In this document: positions 1-11,899 of the stretch, piece by piece
How positions within the stretch are numbered: position 1 is the stretch's first letter
Layout of the letters: each line of letters opens with the position of its first letter
Assembly: GCA_021292165.1 (NCBI GenBank)
Contig: CM037878.1
Coordinates: 190,215,118-190,279,117 of the forward strand
Direction of reading: 5' to 3'
Length of the DNA: 64,000 nucleotides
Origin: Shinisaurus crocodilurus
Lineage: Eukaryota; Chordata; Lepidosauria; Squamata; Shinisauridae
Program-made: the position numbers and the translations under genes
Notes under the pieces: generated by a model
The model's database searches: none
What the model was told of the DNA's origin: nothing
The model's input: only the letters and a program-made list of their open reading frames with translations

Positions 1-1048
1 TAGGAAGTGCAACACAAAGGATTTGCATAGCAGACTGTGCTAATCAGAAGAGGTGAGTGTTTTAACATGTTTAAATGAGGACAGGGCACCTATTAATCAA
101 AACAGAACCCAAAAGGACTGAAAGAGCACACATGCCACTTGAAACTTCCAAAAGTGGACCAAAGATTTCTGAAATCCCATTTGAGGCAATGATCCAGTTT
201 TATTATGAGTGGAATAATGAGGTAACTAACAAATACAACAAAAGGAAAGTGTGAGAAATTGTAATTATATTAGATAATGCAGGCGGCTGATTGGGAAAAA
301 AATGTTTCCCATTATAGCAGAGCGTCTGTTGGCAAGATGAAGTAAAATAATGGATTTTTTTTATTCCTTTGATCAATCTAGCACAAGTTACTGCAGCGAG
401 AAAAAAAAAACTTTAAAAAGTTTCCCACCATATGGAATAAGAGTAATCCTAGTTGTGCTATGACATTTATTCACACCAGAGCCATGGAGATTGCCCAGTT
501 CAGGATTATCCACAGCAGAACCCTGTGGAGTTCACCCACTTGTGAAACAAAGGAGAGGCACACTTGGGAGAGCAGGGGTTAATCCAGATGTCTATCACGG
601 AGGCATGGGGGTGGTGATTCTGTCATGGTGAAGTGGAAAAATCGGGAGCTACAACTGAAGTCTGAAATGCAAAGGTGGGATGAGGAGTCCCAGGAAGGCA
701 GCATGCTGGCAGATAAGGTTCCTGAAATACTGGAGCGGTCAGAGTCAGATCGAACCCTTATATACAAGGGGCACTGGTCTGGAGGATGCTTGCTTCTGCT
801 TCCATCCCTGGATTGGCTAGTTCCTTGTGAGATTTAAAGGGGAAGAGCAAAGGCCTTGCTTGGAGCTGTATGCACTTCTGCATTCAGTAATGTCTGTGTG
901 GGGTTTCAGCATTTTAAGCATTATAGGTCCCTCTGAAGGTTGTTCCTGTTTTCCTTTTGGTCACAAGCTATTGGTTCAGTTGGCTTTCCCACTTCAACTG
1001 TGCTTCCAGTGCAAAAGCATAATTTATCTGGGCATTGTACAAAACTGG

Positions 1049-1050
<2 letters not shown>
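1..1050. other. Unique non-coding stretch
   Basis: No gene or repeat family recognised. The sequence is AT-rich up to about 480 with short A and T runs near 352-415, then of mixed composition. Short open frames at 579-1141 are low-complexity or unsupported. Part of 180-470 could be conserved non-coding DNA, but that cannot be judged without alignment. Confidence 0.5.

Positions 1051-1079
<29 letters not shown>
1051..1079. repeat. (CA)n microsatellite
   Basis: An uninterrupted CA run of about 14 units in unique sequence. Confidence 0.95.
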
Positions 1080-1082
<3 letters not shown>

Positions 1083-1475
1083 TTAAAAAGAAAGAAATGA
1101 AAGAGAAAGGCTTTTCTTGTTTTGAAAAATTAGAGGATTGATTGGTGTCCTTTAGTTTGCTTAGTTCCGTTTGTATAAGCTGCTTACATTTATGGCCACC
1201 TGATAATTATTTATAGCCAGACATGGCTGAGTGGCATGTATGTATATTAATTATACACAAGTGACAAATGCTCTTAGATACTGCCCCCTGTCCTGGTATC
1301 TATCATCATCAGAAGACCAAAGACCTCACATGTATTTCAGGAACTGTGAATCCTCCTGGGATCTCAATGTCTCGGGTTATCATGGTGCTCATCCCATTCC
1401 CACCCACTTGCTGTCAATCAGTTGCAACACCCTGTTGGTTGCTCCTGCCTGTGCACAGGACATACTAGCAGGAAC
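1080..1475. other. Unique non-coding stretch
   Basis: Nothing recognised between the CA array and the tail of the RTE-like LINE. Confidence 0.4.
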
Positions 1476-1499
1476 TCATCATCATCATCATCATCATCA
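1476..1499 (-). repeat. (TGA)n 3' tail of the RTE-like LINE
   Basis: Eight TCA units on the plus strand directly follow the LINE 3' UTR. Copy 2 ends at the corresponding place in a short TGAC-type tail, so the repeat is the retrotransposition tail and not a chance microsatellite. Confidence 0.7.
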
Positions 1500-1573
1500 G
1501 GCGATCACTCGTGACCGAGTAAGATTGTCTTCCGGGATAAAAGGAGGAAATTCTAAAGAAGATTGTGTAGACT

Positions 1574-2407
1574 CTAGCGATGGGTCCGTAAGTGACTGTG
1601 GAGGCCAATTCTAGATCCACACAGCTTCCCACAGTGAGGACACAGGTTACCAGATAGAAGATGGTCCTGTAAAGGATTCATTTGACGTGCTTTTCGCTTA
1701 GCACGTTTCTCCCTTTCACCTTGCATTCGGGCTTCTTCAAAGTCCATGGAACCTTTGTGAAAGGCCAACCTCCATTTAGATCGTTCATGGGCCAGAGCTT
1801 CCCAGTTTTCGATGTTTATATTGCATTTTTTTAGATTAGCCTTATGAACATCTTTAAACCTCTTATATTGACCACCGATATTCCGCTTTCCATCCTTGAG
1901 TTGGGAGTAAAGTAACTGCTTTGGGAGACGGCAGTCAGGCATTCGAACAACATGACCGGTCCACTGAAGTTGGCGTTGAAGGATCATTTTTTCAATGCTA
2001 GTAGTCTTTGCTTCTTCCAGTACACTGACATTTGTTCGCCTATCTTCCCAAGTAATTTGCAGGATTTTCCGGAGGCAACGTTGATGAAACCTTTCAAGGA
2101 GGTGGAAGTGACGTTTATAGATAGTCCATGTTTCGCAGGCATACAATAAAGTTGGTAGTACAATGGCTTCATAAACCAGTGTTTTGGTCTTCTTACAAAT
2201 ATCCCGATCCTCGAACACTCTATGTTTCATTCGAGAAAATGCGGCACTTGCGGAGCTCAGACGATGCTGGATTTCACTGTCGATGTTAGCTGTAACAGAA
2301 AGATAGCTGCCAAGATAGAGAAAATGATCGACATTTTCCAGTATTGTCCCGCCAAGCTGGATAGATGGCATCACCAAAGGATTGGCTTGCACTTGCTGAT
2401 GAAGCAC
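1574..2407 (-). pseudogene. RTE-like LINE ORF2 C-terminal part with zinc finger
   Basis: A 277-codon open frame in a retrotransposon polyprotein. Residues 33-37 (GSYLS) and 88-94 (LYACETW) are typical of the thumb and C-terminal RT region; 151-158 read GHVVRMPD. A zinc finger closes the protein: C256, C259, H272, H276 (C-x2-C-x12-H-x3-H), followed by one Arg and a stop. The first methionine is not a true start: this frame continues the palm domain read in another frame upstream, so a frameshift lies near 2400. No working protein is expected. The function in the family is nucleic-acid binding and cDNA synthesis during retrotransposition. Confidence 0.8.
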
Positions 2408-2796
2408 TTTGGTTTTTTTGATGTTAAGTGAGAGACCAAGTTTTTCGTATGTTTTTCTGCAAAAGCATTTAGGATAGTTTGGAGATCATCCTCTGAATGT
2501 GCGGAGACCACATTATCATCAGCATACTGAAGTTCCACAACGGAGGTTGTAATTACCTTACTTTTTGCTTTCAGCCTGCTGAGATTAAAAAGCTTTCCAT
2601 CTGTTCGATATATAATTCCCACACCGGTGGGAAGTTTCCCCTTGACAAGATGTAAAACCATGGTGATGAAAATGGCAAATAATGTTGGGGCGATAACACA
2701 TCCCTGTTTAACACCTGATCCCACTTTAAATGGAGCACCATGAGAGCCGTTGTTGTCCAAAACCGTTGCCGTCATGTTGTCATGGAGAAGTCGCAT
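2371..2796 (-). pseudogene. RTE-like LINE reverse transcriptase palm fragment
   Basis: The frame carries VKQGCVIAPTLFAIF (RT motif B region) followed about 50 residues later by QYADD, the catalytic metal-binding motif, encoded at about 2515-2529. LINE homology seems to start near the residues MRLLHDN (2796); the open frame extends to 3186 but the added N-terminal 130 residues look unrelated. After AFAEKH the frame leaves the LINE reading, which resumes in the frame at 1574-2407. Frameshifted and 5'-truncated, hence dead. Confidence 0.8.
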
Positions 2797-2800
2797 GTCC

Positions 2801-3531
2801 CAGAGGTGGTACACTTCTCTCTTGTCTTTTAAACTACAAGCTGTAGAGTTATGTAGATATTGAGTGTGTGCTCTCTCTTCCTCCCTCTGCTTCAGGGCAG
2901 GCATAGAGGTAGGAAGGAAGAACACCACCCATTGCTTATAGAGATGGAGATGGTTTGAAAACTGATTTTGACAGCCAGGATCTCCTATACAAAATATCAT
3001 CAGGCTGCAGCAGGTATCAGTCTCATTAAACTGCCCTCTCTCAGGCCTTCCCAGCTCAGATCTAGAGCTCATTTCATGCAGAAGCCTTGTGCTCCATAGA
3101 CTAATATGCAAGCAGGCACATTGCATTTTTAAATGAGATATATATGCTATGCTGCTCCCGAACACTAATATCCTGGATTTCTTCATTGTTTTCTATGGTT
3201 TCCTCTCATTTCCTCCACAGAGGAAGAGAGAGAAAGAAAAAAATCTATGGTTCTACAGGAGAGCCTGGATCACTGTTCAGAATATTGCTTGTTCTGTTCT
3301 AACACTGCTTCTGACTGACTCTCATAAGAACTGGGCATCACATATAGATACAGGGAAATAAGCTTTCATAAGCATCCTCTAACAAGAGCTGCAGTTTAGT
3401 CTCATTATTTTCCCCTCAGAGTAATGGGCTTGCAGCCCGAGTCCTGGTAAAGTGTGCATCTCCCTCATGCCTGGGCCATGGGTGCTTTGCTTATATAATG
3501 CTACATACCACTCTACGTGTCCATGTCCTAG
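2801..3531. other. Unique non-coding stretch
   Basis: No gene or repeat recognised between the LINE and the next SINE. Confidence 0.4.
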
Positions 3532-3725
3532 GAACATATGAAGCTGCCTTATGCTGAGTCAGACCATGGGTCCATCTAGCCCAGTACTGTCAACATTGAC
3601 TGGCAGTGGCTCTGCAGGGTTTTAGGCAGGAACTTTTCCAGCCTTACCTGGAGATGCCGGGGATTGAAACTTGGATCTTCTGCATGCAGAGCATGTCTGT
3701 CACTGAGTCACAGTCCCTCCCTATG
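3532..3725 (-). mobile_element. tRNA-Ala-headed SINE
   Basis: Read on the minus strand: a tRNA-like head with the CTGCATGCAGAAG stretch and a B-box-like segment, a body with the conserved GCCACTGCCAGTCA-type block, and a 3' end around AAGGCAGCTTCATATGTTC. Same family as the copies at 19588, 25316, 27382, 28163, 28750, 34083 and 35325. About full length but diverged; the A box is degraded. Confidence 0.75.
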
Positions 3726-5032
3726 GCATTGGTGACTGTGTTCAAAGGGTATAGTCAAAAGAACACTTTTGGTTCTCTTAGCATATATCACTCAATGAAG
3801 TTGGTAGAGGAAATCATATCTTGGCTATGGAGGGCCCCCCTCCCCCAAGCTGGCCATTTTGTGCTGTTGGCGTATTTTGCTATTACTACAACTTGTTCAG
3901 AGCCAGCAGAACGTTAGATGCTGTGGATACGCATATTCTGAGCAGGTTGCAGAGACTACAGACTAAACGATTGTTTGCATGTTCCTTTCCTTCATGCAGG
4001 ATTTTTACCACATGGTAGTGATCCAGCTGAACTCTCTGCAGGGAAGTAGTGGCACACAGTCACAGAGAGATGACTTTACATATGATGTGTCTTCTTGAAA
4101 CATAATTTTACCTCCCTGGTAACATGGGTTTCCCATCAGATTTAAGAGGAAGAATTGCTCCACATCATTGCTCCATTGCGCCACCTTGCTCCTCATCAGC
4201 AGAACCATCCAGTAGCTTCAAAGTAGCTTTGTGTTTTGTATCATTTTTTGCATGCCTACCATGAATAGGAAGCACTTTACCCAAACATCTTCAGCATTTA
4301 TATGAACCTATCTACAGTTGGGATTTGTAATCTACTGAAAACATGGCTGGTTTCCCTTATCTCTTCATCGTCTATCCATCACTTCAGCTTGCATGTTCTG
4401 TGTTACAACTCACCTCTGAAGGCCAATTTATCCATAGTCCTTCCAATCACACACAGCATATTTTACTTCTGTGGTAGGATTTTTTTTTTATATTTGAAGG
4501 GACCCAGTGAGGCCATCATCGTCGCTGACTTCTTCCACTGTTGAGGCATCCTTTCAGCCACTCACACTCAATAAAATGGCCTTTCTGGCAGATTTAAGAG
4601 GCAATGGGAATGTGATGGGAGATACTAAATGTCCCTGGGCTGGCAGGAACAGGAGGGGAGGTTGCGTTGCAGATGAAAATCTTGAAGCTATTGTGTTGTG
4701 TTGGAAGCAAATATTTCATAGGCAGGGCCCATAATTGGAAACAGTCGAAGTTCGTTAATACCTCCACACAGAGTTCTACCTTGGGACACTAGTAGGGAAT
4801 GATGAGCGCACGATAAATGCCTCATGGAGAAAAGCCCACAGATCTGTACACATTCCCGTCATAACATATAGTCCGGCCTGAACTGGATGTCTGATATAGT
4901 ATTCATTACTCATTTTCTCTTACCAGAACAGATTAACTAGGGCACTTTCTCTCCCCCACCCCACAACTTATCTGAACCATGTTCATCCTGCAATGTAAAC
5001 TTTGCTTATGTTTGCAACCATGTTTTGTTATT
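3726..5032. other. Unique non-coding stretch
   Basis: No gene, SINE or transposon end recognised. Short open frames on both strands lack any recognisable domain. Confidence 0.45.
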
Positions 5033-5102
5033 TTTGACAAAGTTATTTGCCCAGCTTTGAGGTGTTTTTTTGACAAAGTTATTTGCCCAGCTTCGAGGTG
5101 TT
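5033..5102. repeat. Two-unit tandem duplication (about 35 bp unit)
   Basis: The block beginning TTTTGACAAAGTTATTTGCC is repeated head to tail with one substitution (CTTTGAGG versus CTTCGAGG), so the duplication is recent compared with nearby repeats. Confidence 0.85.
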
Positions 5103-5639
5103 GAGGTATGCTATGAGCTCTAGCATACCATGGAGAAGGGATGCCAGACATATGCTTGGTACTTTTTGAGTGAAGTTGTCCAGCAATTGAATTTTGCTCA
5201 CTAATTTACCATCTTCATGACATTTATTTATGTGTATTTTACCTTTCGTTGGCATGCTCAAGGCAGCTGACAAGACCCAACATGGGATAAAATGATGGCA
5301 ATAAGGCTGCAATCCTATACTTCCAAGTAGACATGCATAGGCTTGCACTGTAAACCAGTTTTAAAAATGATAAAAATAGTGATAGGAATCTTATAATGGC
5401 AAATTATAATAACCTGACAGAAAAGTCAGGGATGGTCTCTCCCTCTACTACTGCCAAACAGTGATGCATAGTAGGCCAAGCAGCAATGGTCTGTCCTTCT
5501 GCTACTAGTGATTGTTGTTGTTGTGCCAGAAGCAGGGATGGCAAAAGGAAGGCTATCTTTAAAGAGAGAGTAGAAAGCATTCCAGCTGTTGTCTATGAGA
5601 AAAGTTTGCAACTCTACCTTGGATTTCTTCGTATTAGGC

Positions 5640-5774
5640 CAGGAGCGGGCAACTTGTGGTCCTCCAGATGTTTTGGCCTATAACTTCAATCAGCCCTAGG
5701 CAACATAGCCAATGGTGAGGGATGATGGGAGTTGTAGGCCAAAACATTTGGAGGGCCACAAGTTGCTATCCCTG
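5640..5774. mobile_element. Palindromic hAT-like MITE
   Basis: Inverted arms of about 40 bp: left arm with CAACTTGTGGTCCTCC and GATGTTTTGGCC, right arm with GGCCAAAACATTTGGAGGG and CCACAAGTTG. Ends read CAGG and CCTG. No clear 8-bp duplication was found at these ends. Same superfamily as copies at 22167, 24748, 27519, 27777 and 60183. Confidence 0.7.
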
Positions 5775-5948
5775 TTGGGTGATTTTCTTAGGGATTTATA
5801 GGGCAGTCATTCACAAACTGTGTGCCAGAAGATACTAGTGTGACTTGAGAGAACTACTACTACTACACAGTGAGAAATAAATAAATTAAAGAATTTAAAA
5901 TTGGTGTCCTTTTTGCAATCATAGCTAATGCAGAGATGTGACATAATG

Positions 5949-6225
5949 ACTGGGTTCAGACAACACGAGAACCCACACTCATTGGTTGAGTATGGGTTGA
6001 GTGTGGGTTGTTATTGAACCATGGGTTATCGTGTTGTCTGAACCCAGCTGCACCAACAAGCCATTACTTGTTAACCATGAACAACTCATGAAGAGAACCC
6101 ATGGTTTGTTGTGGGGTTGCTCACAATGGTTTGTTATCTCGGCTGGGTTCACAATAACCCATGGTTCAATGACAACCCACATGCAACTCATACTCAACCC
6201 TTGAGTGTGGGTTATCGTCTGAACC
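5949..6225. mobile_element. Nested palindromic MITE, TIR starting CTGGGTTCAGACAACACG
   Basis: The first 98 bp form a near-perfect hairpin whose arms start CTGGGTTCAGACAACACG and end with its complement at about 6046. The following 180 bp contain further inverted copies of the same blocks (ACCCATGGTT, CAACCCACA) and a third terminal-like end at 6210-6225. Best read as a palindromic DNA transposon with partial duplication or self-nesting. Superfamily unknown. Confidence 0.65.
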
Positions 6226-8887
6226 TTACTCAAGCTCTGAGGAGGCCACTGATTTCTTCTCTTTTTTGAGTCAATGCTTGGGGCATGATGTCTTCCCATC
6301 TGGAAGCATGCCCAGGGCAGCAACTACACAGTGAGGCAGCAGGAGATATCTTATGAGGGCCGGTAATTCAGCCACATCTCAGTGAAGGCATTGTGAAGTG
6401 TTTGCTCAGGGTCATGTGGACCTAGGCTATTACATGTTGGAGAATCACAGTCTTGGGGTTTTTATTAAATCTTCTCTGGAAGAGTTGAAATAATCTACCC
6501 CTTTACCATCCCTTAACCATTTTAAGGATAGGAGAATATTTAAAGATAAACTGTATTAAATGAATGCAGTTTAGTTTAGCAACAGTTTAGTTTAGCAACT
6601 GTTTTTGGAAAGGGATTGACTTTTTGTGTCTGTAGAGAGTCTCTTCAAAAGAACTCTGGTACAAAAATCCCTAAGGATATAAATTGTGTGGCAGTTGCAA
6701 CAGGCACAGTTTACAACTGCAGAATATTGATCAACAGATGTAGCTTAGCTCAGAGACTTGAATAGACACGGATTAGATGCAAGACCCCATATGTTCCCCA
6801 TCTCCAATTGCATTAATTTTATTGTGTTTGGTGGCTATGCGATACTCCTTTATATTAGATTATGCAGAGATCTGATTGATAATACTTTCTAGAGAAATAT
6901 TCATTCTGTGTTGTTGATAGTACTTTTAATTCTGAAAACATAGTGTCACAGTGTACCAATTGCAAAAGTACTTGAACAATGGTTCTTTTATTATATGATA
7001 TGAGAGCTTTGTCTTTGTAAATGAATGAAGAGTGATGGAGAAAAACACTGAACATGTTCTTTTAGCCTTGCAGTCACTGATTAAAGGGACTGAAGAGGTT
7101 TTTCAGAAATAGCCTCTGTTTGGACCAAGGCACCTTAATTGAATTGATTGCTCAATTACTTTTGGACTAAGAGAAAGAAAGAAAGAGCAGCACTTGATAA
7201 AAAATTCTGCTCTAAAGAAAAATGAACACCTGTTTTTTGTAAACACTGAAGCCAAAAGGATCTCAGTAAATACTTGGAAGAGAAAGAACCATCCGCACAT
7301 CATGTTTGGGAAAGAAAAGGTAGTTGAAGACAATCCGACAGTGGAGATAGGTTCTGGTTGAAAAATAATCAGCATATATAGTATCCAGTACATAGAACTG
7401 TTGATAGTTGGCTTGGGATCAAGGGTATTTTTCTGCATCTGGAAACAACATGGATCATTCTGACTCCACTGCAAGCACATGCCAAAGAATGGGGGTTGCT
7501 GTGGCACAATTACTCTGTTAATTTCAAAGGATAGCACTGGCCCAGCACAGAGGGAGAGTGATGCCATATTGTAGTTCCTCCACATATCTGAATAGTGTCA
7601 ACTGAAATGAATGGGTATATGGCTTTTTGAATGTGGCAAATGGATGGGATGGGGAAGAGAAAGAGGACGTGCAACTGAATTGTGCTGTTGGCCCCTCTTC
7701 TCCAGAACAGATCTTGCACATCTACCTGGGCAGGGACCACAGAGACACCAGATGCCTTATGTTCCAGAGGAGATGTGCAAGATCAATTTTGGATGCAATG
7801 GAGAAGAGTGGCAAACAGAAAACACAAGAGAATTGTGTGCCCCGCGGTCTCTATCTTTTTGTTCCATCTGAAACAGCACCCCGGTGAAGATGCAAATGCA
7901 GACCTGCCAGCTCTTATACTTTGAACAGAAAACTACTGATTCTGTAGTAATCTCCTGCTTTCCCATTATACATGTTAATCTCTTTTCTCCTTTTCGAAGG
8001 CCTATTATCGTAGCACTGCTACTGGATCTGCTCTCTTCAAGTCACTACCAGGTTTTGAATGTTATTCTCTGCCTTCTTTTTATTTTTAAGAATCCAGAAA
8101 AGTAGCACAAAAGACAGAGCTTTTGGGCACCTTACTGACTCAGCAATGGTTCATATAATCAGATACATCACTTGATGACTTGCTGCTGATCGTGTGAATT
8201 GTTTTGACTGAAAAATATTGATTTAAAATGATGCAAAGTGATGACATAATCACTGTCTGTGTAGTATTTGATCTATGATGGTTCTTTCACAGAGAAAATA
8301 GCATGAAGTATCCAATGGAAATTATTTATTGAATGCAGATGCCATTGAAGAAAATGCATGAATGAATGATGGTTTTGAACTGTTAAAAATATGATGCTTC
8401 TTTCATACATGCAAGCCACAATATTATTTATTTATTTGTAACATTTATTTATAACAATACTCATTTATACACCATGATTTTGCTGGCTATACACGATGGA
8501 GCCATCAGATGGGCAACCTTCCTGATGTCGCTTCCATGAATAAAGCTTCTGTGTGACTGGGTGTTTGCTATATAGCACCTGGCCCATAAGTGACATTTTG
8601 AGTGATAAAGGGGAGGCTGAGTCTTCCATCATGTAAAAGCGACAAAGCGTCTCATGGAATCTAAAGGACCAGTAGACTTTCTCACCCTCTGCTGCTTCCC
8701 CACTGTCTGTCTCAGATTGTACAATTCTTGGGAGCAGGGACCTGCCTATGTTGTTTACAAAAGGCTGTAGCCTCACTCAGCATTCCTGAACATTGGATAC
8801 CTGTAGAATTTTTTTTTTTTTTATCATCAGGAGCAGTTGCACAAACTTTTACTGCTCCCTTCTGAACTAGGTAGGTGCACCATAATG
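6226..8887. other. Mostly unique non-coding stretch
   Basis: No gene recognised. It holds one imperfect inverted repeat (7689-7811) and scattered short open frames without recognisable domains. AT-rich stretches around 6480-7060 could be old unique DNA. Confidence 0.45.
7689..7811. repeat. Imperfect inverted repeat
   Basis: The left arm (about 7689-7722) contains CCTCTTCTCC and ATCTTGCACATCT; the right arm (about 7770-7811) contains their complements AGATGTGCAAGAT and GGAGAAGAG. The central loop is about 48 bp. Probably an old MITE; no target duplication was resolved. Confidence 0.55.
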
Positions 8888-9225
8888 GCCCATCAATTTA
8901 TTTATTTATTTTATTTTATTTCTTATATTTATTAATCGCCCATCTGGCCGGCCACCCGGCCACCCTGGGCGATGTACAATTAAAATACAATAAAACAATA
9001 CAATAAAATATAATAATTAAAACAATATAAAAAATTCTTTTAAAAACCTAACCCACCCCATATTCCCGCCTGAACAGCCATGTTTTTAATGCACGGCGGA
9101 AGCTCATCACGGAGGGGGCATGGCGAAGGTCACTAGGGAGGGAGTTCCATAATGTGGGGGCCGCCACAGAGAAGGCCCTCTTCCTAGTCCCCACCAGCCT
9201 GGCTGCTCTGGCTGATGGGTATTTA
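8888..9225 (-). mobile_element. L2-type LINE 3' end
   Basis: On the minus strand the sequence encodes the conserved C terminus RKRAFSVAAPTLWNSLPSD, followed by MSFRRALKTWLFRREY, then a 3' UTR containing CATCGCCCAGGGTGGCC and an AT-rich tail of ATAAATA-type units. This is the terminal part of an L2/CR1-superfamily ORF2, 5'-truncated to about 340 bp. Confidence 0.8.
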
Positions 9226-9942
9226 TTTCTTTATGTTCCATCTTATTTTCTTTTTAGGCTAAACACTTGCACCTGTGTGTAGGAGGGGCAGGATCCTGAA
9301 TGGTAACACCAGTCACTAATTGAACACCTGTGTTTTTGTAGAACTTTCTTTGTGTCCTGCGAGAAGAAAGAAAAGTGGATTAGGGTAGGGACATGAGAAT
9401 ACATACAAGCAGGTTATTGTGTGAGCTGCAATAATTCTTCCTGCTTTTGATTCACAAGTTTTGTAGTGTGAAATTCTGCAAATGATTGTATTAGTTCAAT
9501 TATCATATGCTTCTGCCATGGGTTTCAGTGGCAGAGTTCCAGTAATTACTCTTCATTAGTATTCATTAGTTACAGGTCTTGCCTGATCTCAAGTTCATGT
9601 TGAATCAACTCGGCTGTAATATTTTTGATATGGGCTAGATGTAGAGGTCACTGTGGAGGCATTAATTAGGCCTGGTCGTCAGAAGATATTTTTGAGGCTC
9701 TTCAGATGGGTTTTGCTTCAGATGCACCATGGCTTTTCAGTTGTGAAGTGCAAGCAGATATGCAAAGCAGAGTAGCAGTGAAGCCGACACTTCTGTGTCC
9801 TAAGAATCTAAAACTATGTGCTGAAAGAGAGCCCAAACTTGCACACTGTCTGTAGTGATATTCTGAAAGTGGGCAATGTTTCAGGGCCATTGCTACTTGA
9901 GGATGTGGCTGAAACCAGATTATAGCAGAAAACATGGATGCT
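9226..9942. other. Unique non-coding stretch
   Basis: No gene or repeat family recognised. Confidence 0.4.
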
Positions 9943-10026
9943 GGATAATGATGTGGTATTTGGTAATACCACATCATTGTGGTATCATTGTGGTATAATG
10001 ATGTGGTATCACATTAATGATGTGAT
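9943..10026. repeat. Tandem and inverted AATGATGTGGTAT repeat cluster
   Basis: The block AATGATGTGGTAT occurs directly near 9947 and 10000, with the inverted form ATACCACATCATT between them and shorter ATTGTGGTAT units. It folds into overlapping hairpins. Likely a locally rearranged MITE remnant or replication-slippage product. Confidence 0.7.
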
Positions 10027-10067
10027 TTTCTGGGAATACATTTCTTTCCCAATTAGATCTTGCTGAT

Positions 10068-10070
<3 letters not shown>

Positions 10071-10098
<28 letters not shown>
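10071..10098. repeat. (AC)n microsatellite
   Basis: About 14 uninterrupted AC units. Confidence 0.95.
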
Positions 10099-10440
10099 GG
10101 CTATACATTCTTAAGGACATCTCCCAAATGCAAAAGAAGGGGTGGGGGCGGTATAGAAACTGTAAAAACAAGTCTGCTTGTAGAATTATTTTCAAAAAAT
10201 ATCCTCTTATTCTGCTTCTTCTTTGACAATGTTCAGGTATATTTCAATCTCAAGGGTACTTACAGCAACTTTCTCGTGCAAGGGAAGTGTCCCTCCAGAT
10301 GCAGAGGCACCAGCTTCTGTGGAGCACCAACAGGAGAACACTCTTGCCCCCCATGTCCTGCCTCTTGGCTTCCCAGCGGCATAAATAAAGAAATATAAAT
10401 CTAGTTGGCCATTGGCCACTGTGGGCAACAGGATGCTGTA
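10099..10440. other. Unique non-coding stretch
   Basis: No recognised gene or repeat. Confidence 0.35.
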
Positions 10441-10531
10441 CTTCAGCCTTCCCCAGCATGATGCCCTGCAGGCGCATTGAACTACAATTCCTAGTGTTCC
10501 CTAGCCAGGTTGGGGAAGGCTGCTGTACTAG
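10441..10531. mobile_element. Short palindromic MITE
   Basis: Terminal blocks GTACTTCAGCCTTCCCCAGC and GTTGGGGAAGGCTGCTGTAC are near-perfect inverted copies around a short loop that contains the AACTACAATTCC motif common to the hAT-like MITEs of this window. Confidence 0.65.
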
Positions 10532-11899
10532 ACTGGCCTTTGGTCTGATCCAACAGGGCTCTTCTTATATTATAAGTAAAATGGAAATGAACAACAACAA
10601 CAACAACAATAATCATTTAAAAATGAGAATCAAGTTGTTTAAGTTCAAGCTTAACTTAAGCTTGTTAGCTTTACCTTTATGTATTTAACACAGTTAGCTT
10701 TACCCTTATGTATTTCTAATTATATTTCTTTTTGAAATATATTTCAAAATATAGCCTCATTCATCTTTCCCATATCATGATTGTGTTTGATTTTATAACA
10801 TAATACCAACTCGTAAAAACAATAGCTCCTTAAATTAGTTTAATAGCACACACTCAGGTTTGCAAGTTGGAGGCGTTGTACAAGATGTATGGTTATTCTC
10901 AACTAGTTGTGTCTTTCAGCAGTTTAAAAAAATATTTAAAAATAATATAAATAATAGATAAGCAAGAATATAACCAATAACAAGGTATTGTAGCAAGTAA
11001 AATATTAAAAAAGCAAGAATCACAATAATTACACACCCCCAAATCCCAAAAGTAATTCACAATAACAAATAAAGTACTGGTTTGTCATCCATAGTATTGT
11101 CCACAGTTAACAAGTCACTCACTAAATTACAATAAACTCAATATCTGAGCCCTGCTATTATTATGTTTTGTTTTTCCAATAAGGAATGAAAAAACCCCCA
11201 CTCATTAACAAATCTCTTGATAGTCTTTGTGTTGCCAGCTTGATGGTCTATGACCATGACCATAGTGCCTCGTATTTTATGAAAGCATTCTCGTAAAGAA
11301 AATGTTTTACTAGACCTCCAATTTTGTGCAGTAAGGATTCTGTTCACTAAGTGCATATTGGATAGGATACTACTAATTTACCATTCTCTTCCAGAAGTTT
11401 TTATTTGTGTAACATACATGGGGAATAGAATTTGCAATGGGACCATGATAGGTTGGATGTGGGTATTAGGTTTATTGGCTTTTGACTTTATTTTAGGGAA
11501 ATACTTGGCATTAGTGGGCAGAGAGAGAGATGCTTTTTAGTCACTTCTGTCTACCACATGCCCTGATAAAACAGAAACTCAGAGATATAGCTGGCATCTG
11601 TGTCTTTTGTTTTCAGTGCTCCCTCATACTGAACTGCAGCACAATGGAGAATCAGGCTTGATGGGCTCCATATTTTGCAGCATGCAATTAAACATCTGGG
11701 AAACACTTAATGGAGAATTAATCTTGCTTTTTAATGTGTGGGGAGCAGGGATAGCCCTAGGCATTTTGTTCTTGATTATTTGTGGTTAGTTTTTATTTTT
11801 CCATCCTGTTGTCATGGTTCACCGCCAAACAGGCAAGAAGGGAGTCCTGCCAGGCTATTGGGAGCTTGAATAACCTGGAAGGTGTAATAGTATGCTTGT
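10532..11899. other. Unique AT-rich stretch
   Basis: No gene recognised. Contains a short CAA run at about 10592-10608 and AT-rich DNA. Short open frames without domains. Confidence 0.4.

Larger units (their letters stand above)
1476..2800 (-). mobile_element. RTE-like non-LTR retrotransposon, 5'-truncated copy 1
   Basis: Read on the minus strand this is the 3' half of a LINE: reverse transcriptase palm motifs (around 2515-2720), an RT C-terminal region, a C2H2-like zinc finger and a short 3' UTR that ends in a (TGA)n tail, seen as TCA repeats at 1476-1499. Short simple-repeat tails instead of poly(A) are typical of the RTE clade, so RTE-like is the best guess; the clade is not certain. The 5' part (endonuclease and N-terminal RT) is missing. 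A second copy lies at 53554-54201. Confidence 0.85.

Noticed and set aside
1231..1614. Frame with a poly-histidine run
   Set aside because: The run is the (TCA)n tail of the RTE-like LINE read in the wrong sense.
7103..7585. 160-codon minus-strand frame
   Set aside because: Aromatic- and serine-rich, no known domain, in unique AT-rich DNA.
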